Below are positions 6,505 to 13,217 of a DNA stretch of 13,217 nucleotides, in pieces. Source of the stretch: Hydrogenophaga sp. (lineage in GTDB: Bacteria; Pseudomonadota; Gammaproteobacteria; Burkholderiales; Burkholderiaceae); assembly GCA_025458545.1 (NCBI GenBank), contig JALOSH010000141.1, positions 1 to 13,217 of the forward strand, in the 5' to 3' direction. The translations under genes and the position numbers were made by a program. Every line of letters starts with the position of its first letter. Within the stretch, counting starts at the first letter, position 1. A model generated the notes under the pieces. That model worked only from the letters and a program-made list of their open reading frames with translations. It was not told the DNA's origin and did not search any database.

Positions 6505-7019
6505 GGTTTTTGCCTGCGGTTGGCTTTTTTCGCTGCGCTGTTTGAGAGACACCGTGCCTTCGGCGCTCGGCTGTGCGGGCAGGGGCAGGCGGTCCGGGTG
6601 TTCGTTCTCCGTCCCACCTCTCGGGCGTCTGCACGGGTGCGCTGCCGTTAGTCCATCAACACCGGGCTGGCACGCGCCTTCTGAGGCCACCGCGAATGGG
6701 GACTGCGCCCGCCCACCCAAACCACCTGCCCCCGAAGTGATGCTTGAGCAAGCTAACAGGCAGCCATACGGGTGCATCCTGAATCCCGGTTGTCCTGCAT
6801 GTCCGCCCAAATGTCTTTCAGGACGATGGTGGCATCCCCGGGCGCAGGCCCCATTCGCCGTTGCCACAGAGCTTGCCTACTCTTCAGCTTTTGACGCAGC
6901 AACGAAGGTGCGCACAAACGGCCGACGGCGAGCGTGGGCCGGAGAACGGGGGTGACGCCATCGGCCTGCGCGAGGTTCAGGCGCGACCTCCTCACACAAG
7001 CTCCAGGCGCGAAAGGAAG
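6505..7019. other. Gene-free 515-bp gap between convergent ggt and acyl-CoA synthetase
   Basis: No ORF here has family resemblance, a sound start or credible codon use; the open frames look like chance in GC-rich DNA. The region holds an inverted-repeat structure (6682-6868) and a small GCTTG-AG-CAAGC hairpin (6742-6753). Just after the ggt stop, GCC-tgcggtt-GGC is followed by TTTTTT (6517-6535 region), too short a stem for a confident terminator. I see no RNA gene. Confidence 0.6.
6682..6868. repeat. 187-bp structure bounded by imperfect 30-nt inverted repeats
   Basis: The left arm 6682-6711 (TGAGGCCACCGCGAATGGGG then ACTGCGCCCG) and the reverse complement of the right arm 6839-6868 (TGTGGCAACGGCGAATGGGG then CCTGCGCCCG) agree at 26 of 30 positions. 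Between them lies 127 bp with a further inner inverted repeat TCCTGAA/TTCAGGA (6777-6783 with 6817-6823). There is no coding capacity for a transposase. It could be a MITE-like element, a REP-type doublet or a decayed insertion; flanking target duplications are not evident. Confidence 0.6.
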
Positions 7020-8646
7020 TCAGACGTCGATCGCCGCAGCAGACCCCGCCCGCTTGCGCAGCTCGAACTTCTGAATCTTTCCGGTGCTGGTCTTCGGCAG
7101 CTCTCCGAAGATCACAAAGCGCGGCACCTTGAAGCCCGCCAGGTGTTGCTTGCAATGCCGCACGATGTCTTCCGGTGTGGTGTGCACACCGAGCTTCAGC
7201 TCCACAAACGCACACGGCGTCTCGCCCCATTTCGCATCGGGCCGCGCCACCACCGCAGCGGCCAGAACGTCGGGGTGGCGATACAACACGTCCTCGACCT
7301 CGATGGACGAGATGTTCTCGCCGCCCGAAATGATGATGTCCTTGCTGCGGTCCTTGATCTTGAAGTAGCCGTCCGGGTACTGCACCGCAGCCACCGGCAA
7401 AAGCCTCGGCGGTGGCCTTCGGGTTCTTCAGATAACCCTTCATGGTGATGTTGCCCTTGAACATGATCTCGCCCATGGTCTCGCCGTCCAGCGGCACCGG
7501 CTGCATCGTCTCTGGATTCAAGACGCGCACATCCCGCTGCAAGTGGTAACGCACACCCTGGCGCGCGTTCAGGCGGGCCCGCTCGCCAATGTCCAGCGCG
7601 TCCCAGGCTTCGTGTTTCGCGCACACCGTGGCAGGGCCGTACACCTCGGTCAGGCCATACACATGGGTTAGGTCAAAGCCCATCTGCTCCATGCCCTCGA
7701 TCATCGAAGCCGGTGGCGCTGCGCCCGCCACCATCGCCTTGATGCCGGCCGGCACACCCGCCTTCATCGCTGCAGGCGCATTGACCAGCAGACCGTGCAC
7801 GATGGGCGCGCCGCAGTAGTGCGTGACGCCATGGTCGCGCATGGCGTCGAAGATCGCCTGGGGTTCGACCCGGCGCAGACACACGTTCACGCCCGCGCGT
7901 GCCGCCACCGTCCAGGGAAAGCACCAGCCGTTGCAGTGGAACATGGGCAAGGTCCACAGGTACACCGCGTGCTTGGGCATGTCCCACTCCAGCACGTTGC
8001 TGATGGCGTTCATGGCCGCGCCGCGGTGGTGGTAGACCACGCCTTTGGGGTTGCCGGTGGTGCCGCTCGTGTAGTTCAGCGCAATGGCGTCCCACTCGTC
8101 GGCCGGCAACTGCCAGGCGAAGCTCGGATCACCACCTGCGATGAACGCCTCGTAGGTGGTCGTTCCCACCGGCTGGCTCTCGCCTGAGAACAGCGCATCC
8201 TCCACGTCGATCAGCAGCAGCGGCGTGCTGGCCTGGCGCAGCTTCAGCGCCTTGGCCATGGTGCCCGCAAATTCCGGGTCCACGATCACCGCCCGGGCCT
8301 CGCCGTGGTCCAGCATGAAGGCAATCGCCTCTGGGTCCAGCCGGGTGTTGAGCGCGTTGAGCACGGCGCCCGCCATCGGCACACCAAAGTGCGCCTCCAC
8401 CATGGGCGGCGTGTTGGGCAGCATCACCGCCACGGTCTGGTTCTTGCCGATACCGGCGCGCTGCAGAGCGCTGGCCAACTGGCGGGCGCGGGCATAGGTC
8501 TGGCCCCAGGTCTGGCGCAGCGGGCCGTGCAGAACGGCCAGCCGGTCGGGGTAGACCTCGGCCGTGCGCTCGATGAAAGACAGAGGAGAGATGGGCGCGA
8601 AGTTGGCCTCGGTGCGGGGGAGGTCCGGGTCGAAGATGCTGGTCAT
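7020..8646 (-). pseudogene. Acyl-CoA synthetase (AMP-forming, PRK08162/AlkK-like), frameshifted near 7388
   Basis: ATP-dependent activation of a fatty or short/medium-chain carboxylic acid to its CoA thioester. Residues 1-419 read from ATG 8646 and contain the P-loop YTSGTTGNPKG (192-202), MFHCNGWCFPW and GLTEVYGP (331-338). The frame then breaks at about 7385-7392, and the rest continues in another frame with AVQYPDGYFKIKDRSKDIII, SGGENISSIEVEDVL and PKTSTGKIQK (the lysine motif A10) to the TGA at 7020. At the break the expected WFHTGD is missing; its Asp contacts the AMP ribose. A loss of about 20 bp explains both the gap and the shift: restored length would be about 548 residues, normal for the group. 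The start is well supported by GGAG at 8654-8657, 7 nt before the ATG. Either decayed or a sequencing error. Substrate unknown. Confidence 0.85.
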
Positions 8647-8687
8647 GTGCTGTCTCCATGGTTGTTGTCGCAGTGCAAAATACCCCG

Positions 8688-10691
8688 GTGGCGATCCCCC
8701 AGACCTTCATCCAGGAACTGCTCAACCGCGTCGACGTGGTCGACGTGGTGGGCCGCTATGTCCAGCTGAAAAAAGGCGGCGCCAACCTGATGGGGCTGTG
8801 CCCGTTCCACGGCGAAAAGTCGCCGTCGTTCAGCGTCAGCCCGACCAAACAGTTCTACCACTGCTTCGGCTGTGGTGCCAACGGCAACGCCATCGGTTTC
8901 CTGATGGAGCACGCCGGCATGACCTTCGTCGAAGCGGTGAAAGACCTGGCCCAGCAAACGGGGCTCCAGGTGCCCGAAGACGACGCCTCGCCGCAGGACC
9001 GCGAGCGCGCCGCCCAGCAGCGCCAGAAGCAGGTGACGCTCAGCGACGTGCTGGAGAAGTCCGCCCAGGCCTACATCAAGCACCTGAAGGCATCGCCGCG
9101 CGCCGTGAGCTACCTCAAGGGCCGAGGCCTCTCGGGCGAGATCGCCAAGACCTTTGGCCTCGGCTACGCGCCCGAAGGTTGGCGCAGCCTGGCCAGCGTG
9201 TTCCCGGACTACGCCGATGCCCTGCTGGTCGAATCGGGCATGGTGATCGCGCACGAGGACGAAAAAGGCCAGGACGGCGAGGCGAAACGCTACGACCGCT
9301 TCCGCGACCGCATCATGTTCCCGATCCGCAACGTCAAAGGCGAATACATCGGCTTTGGCGGGCGCGTGCTCGACAATGGCGAACCCAAGTACCTGAACTC
9401 GCCCGAAACGCCGGTGTTCAGCAAGGGCCGCGAACTCTACGGTCTGTTCGAGGCGCGCACCGCCATCCGCGTGGCGGGCTATGCGCTCGTCACCGAGGGC
9501 TACATGGACGTGGTCGCGCTGGCCCAGCTCGGCTTTGCCAACGCCGTGGCCACGCTGGGCACGGCCTGCACGCCCGACCATGTGCAGAAACTCTTCCGCT
9601 TCACCGACAGCGTGGTCTTCAGCTTTGACGGCGACGGCGCCGGCCGCCGCGCCGCCCGCAAGGCGCTGGACGCCGCCCTGCCCCTGGCGACCGACACGCG
9701 CAGCGTCAAATTTCTTTTCCTGCCCGCCGAGCACGACCCGGACAGCTACATCCGCGCCAACGGCGAAGCCGCGTTCGCCCAGTGCGTGAAGGACGCCGTG
9801 CCGCTGTCGCGCTTTCTCGTGGACGCCGCCAGCGCCGACTGCGACCTCACCAGCGCCGAAGGCCGCGCCCGCATGGCCAGCCAGGCGCGGCCTTTGTGGA
9901 GCGCCCTGCCCGACGGCGCCTTGAAGCGCCAGCTGATCACCGAACTGGCCAACGGCATCGGCATTGGCAGCGCCGACCTGCTGCAACTCTGGCAGCAGAC
10001 CGGCGGCGGTGGCGCGCGCCCGCAGCGCCCCGCGAACCGTGAACATCCTGCCTCGCAGGAACCCGGCTACGACGGCGGCGGCCACACCCATGGCTACGGC
10101 GAGGCTCAGGGCGGCGGCCACACCCCGTCCTACAACCCGTTCAGCAGCGGTTCTTATGGCGACAACAGCGCCTACAGCAAGGGCAGCTATGGCAACAAGG
10201 GCTACAGCAAATGGCGAAAGGGTCCGCCCCCGCCGCCGCGCATGCTGGGATCGCGCCGCAGCGGCGGCAGCCGGGCCGACCGCGCCGTGGGCCTGCTGCT
10301 GGCCAACGCGCAGGCCTGGGACTCGCTCTCGGCAGACGACCACGCCCTGCTGGCGCGCTTGCCTGCGCCTCACGGCCCGGTGTTCGCCTGGCTCGAAGCC
10401 CAGCTGCAGGAGCACGGCCCCCAGCCCTGGGCGGCACTGCGCGAGGCCCTGCGTGGCAGCGAGCACGAAGGTTTCGTGTGCGCCGAGGTGGAACAAGCCA
10501 CCATGGGAGCCGACTCCAGCCTGGAACTGGCCGAACTGGCCGATGTGATGGACCGGCTGCGTGCCGACGCGTTGGAGTCCTTGGCCGGTCTGCTGGCGGC
10601 CCGGGTGCAGCAGGGCGATGCCTCGGCCTACGAAGACTACAAAAGGGTCATGGAGCGCATCAAGTCCCTGAAAAACGCGCCGCCGGTATAA
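8688..10691 (+). CDS. dnaG: DNA primase DnaG
   Basis: Synthesises RNA primers at the replication fork and is recruited by the DnaB helicase. I start at GTG 8688 because VAIPQTFIQELLNRVDVV aligns with the usual DnaG N-terminus; an in-frame ATG at 8658 would add 10 residues. Neither has a clear Shine-Dalgarno. From 8688 there are 667 residues: zinc-binding domain with Cys38, His41, Cys59 and Cys62; RNA polymerase core with YDRFRDRIMFPIRN, GFGGRVLD and YLNSPETPVFSKG; TOPRIM with Glu270 in EGYMD and Asp314/Asp316 in DGDGAG; then a low-complexity Gly/Ser/Tyr-rich linker (about 439-519) and a helical C-terminal DnaB-binding domain. It looks intact. It lies head to head with the acyl-CoA ligase gene and is followed by rpoD, the dnaG-rpoD part of the macromolecular-synthesis operon. 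Confidence 0.96.
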   Translation: MAIPQTFIQELLNRVDVVDVVGRYVQLKKGGANLMGLCPFHGEKSPSFSVSPTKQFYHCFGCGANGNAIGFLMEHAGMTFVEAVKDLAQQTGLQVPEDDASPQDRERAAQQRQKQVTLSDVLEKSAQAYIKHLKASPRAVSYLKGRGLSGEIAKTFGLGYAPEGWRSLASVFPDYADALLVESGMVIAHEDEKGQDGEAKRYDRFRDRIMFPIRNVKGEYIGFGGRVLDNGEPKYLNSPETPVFSKGRELYGLFEARTAIRVAGYALVTEGYMDVVALAQLGFANAVATLGTACTPDHVQKLFRFTDSVVFSFDGDGAGRRAARKALDAALPLATDTRSVKFLFLPAEHDPDSYIRANGEAAFAQCVKDAVPLSRFLVDAASADCDLTSAEGRARMASQARPLWSALPDGALKRQLITELANGIGIGSADLLQLWQQTGGGGARPQRPANREHPASQEPGYDGGGHTHGYGEAQGGGHTPSYNPFSSGSYGDNSAYSKGSYGNKGYSKWRKGPPPPPRMLGSRRSGGSRADRAVGLLLANAQAWDSLSADDHALLARLPAPHGPVFAWLEAQLQEHGPQPWAALREALRGSEHEGFVCAEVEQATMGADSSLELAELADVMDRLRADALESLAGLLAARVQQGDASAYEDYKRVMERIKSLKNAPPV

Positions 10692-10692
10692 T
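10687..10692 (+). promoter_or_regulatory. Consensus -10 box (TATAAT) overlapping the dnaG stop codon, candidate rpoD promoter
   Basis: A perfect TATAAT contains the TAA stop of dnaG. No good -35 lies 16-18 nt upstream (AAGTCCCTG region), so the promoter call rests on the -10 and on its place about 300 nt before rpoD. If used, transcription starts near 10699. Confidence 0.45.
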
Positions 10693-10989
10693 CCAAGGTT
10701 TTGCACCGCAAGCGCGACAGCAGCACCTCCGGATCAGGCCGGCCCCCAGACCGGGGCGACACGGGAATCCCCCTGGCCACCTCAGCCCTGGACTCAACGC
10801 CAGGCCTGACGGAACCCCGCAAGGGCTGCACACCAAATGTTCGCCCCACCAGCTTGCAGGCACCACCTTCCCGGCGAAGGCGGTGCGCAGTGCCAGACAG
10901 AAACCACCGGAGCAGCCACTTGCGGCGAACTTTCGGCGTTTTTTGTGTGTCCAGCCGGTTCCATTCCTGACATTTTTTTTGAGGTCCTC
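10692..10989 (+). promoter_or_regulatory. Long structured leader of rpoD (298 nt without a gene)
   Basis: The dnaG-rpoD gap has no credible ORF but several stems: GCCCC/GGGGC (10742-10757), CCTGGC/GCCAGG (10772-10777 with 10799-10804) and a strong one, CACC-a-CCTTC-CCGGC-GAAGG-c-GGTG (10861-10885, one mismatch). T-runs occur at 10938-10943 and 10973-10980, the latter just before the rpoD Shine-Dalgarno GAGG (10981-10984). No stem is directly followed by a T-run, so I do not call an intrinsic terminator. It does not match a riboswitch I know. Confidence 0.4.

Positions 10990-13217
<2,228 letters not shown>

Noticed and set aside
6517..6535. GCC/GGC stem plus T6 after ggt as terminator
   Set aside because: Stem of only 3 bp is too weak to call.
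6648..6760. Possible integron attC-like sites (GTTAGTC, GCTAAC)
   Set aside because: The core-site consensus GTTRRRY/RYYYAAC is not met and no integrase or cassette structure is present.
5140..6867. 575-codon minus-strand ORF opposite ggt
   Set aside because: Composition (Arg/His/Gln-rich) and lack of any motif indicate an antisense shadow of ggt.
6461..6955. Plus-strand ORF of 164 codons across the end of ggt and the gap
   Set aside because: Starts inside ggt in another frame, Cys/Pro/Arg-rich, no RBS; it mainly translates the inverted-repeat structure.
8643..10706. 687-codon minus-strand ORF opposite dnaG
   Set aside because: Chance antisense frame; no domain, and dnaG on the plus strand is complete and conserved.
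10861..10885. Strong leader hairpin as intrinsic terminator before rpoD
   Set aside because: No T-run follows the stem; the first T-tract is about 50 nt further on.

Overview
The window is high-GC DNA with strong third-position G/C codon bias and long chance antisense ORFs. The proteins look betaproteobacterial: a dnaG-rpoD pair, a FutA-type iron-binding protein, a one-domain PPK2 and a PRK08162-like acyl-CoA ligase. The intergenic repeat at 1290-1545 resembles elements I associate with Comamonadaceae (Hydrogenophaga, Acidovorax or Variovorax relatives). The assignment comes from protein and repeat style, not from a search.

Layout. 1-135 (-): start of a lipoprotein cut by the window edge. 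234-1289 (+): periplasmic Fe(3+)-binding protein of an ABC importer. 1290-1545: GC-rich inverted-repeat element filling the gap between two convergent genes. 1546-2463 (-): polyphosphate kinase 2. 2464-2620: divergent regulatory region with a perfect TTGACGT/ACGTCAA palindrome. 2621-3379 (+): short-chain 3-hydroxyacyl-CoA dehydrogenase. 3398-3429: hairpin between convergent genes. 3408-4574 (-): sbtA-sbtB operon (bicarbonate transporter plus PII-like partner) in which sbtA is broken. 4789-6504 (+): gamma-glutamyltranspeptidase lipoprotein that appears to lack two conserved segments. 6505-7019: no gene, but a 187-bp structure flanked by 30-nt inverted repeats. 7020-8646 (-): acyl-CoA synthetase broken by one frameshift. 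8688-10691 (+): DNA primase. 10692-10989: long rpoD leader. 10990-13217 (+): sigma-70, cut by the window end before its last helix.

How the genes relate. dnaG and rpoD are the tail of the macromolecular-synthesis operon; rpsU is not present upstream, where an acyl-CoA ligase gene lies head to head with dnaG. The hydroxyacyl-CoA dehydrogenase and the acyl-CoA ligase both belong to acyl-CoA catabolism, and the palindrome before the dehydrogenase resembles operators of acyl-CoA/branched-chain catabolism regulators. SbtA and SbtB form a classical transporter/PII-like sensor pair.

The main anomaly is a cluster of small lesions between about 4.1 and 7.4 kb. sbtA has an apparent internal deletion plus a 5-bp tandem duplication. 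ggt has two apparent in-frame losses. The acyl-CoA ligase has an apparent deletion of about 20 bp that removes the conserved ATP-binding Asp motif. The flanking genes (iron-binding protein, ppk2, dehydrogenase, sbtB, dnaG, rpoD) look intact. This is either local gene decay or an assembly/sequencing problem at GC-rich hairpins. I see no CRISPR array, tRNA, rRNA, transposase or phage gene, and no clearly new multi-gene system.
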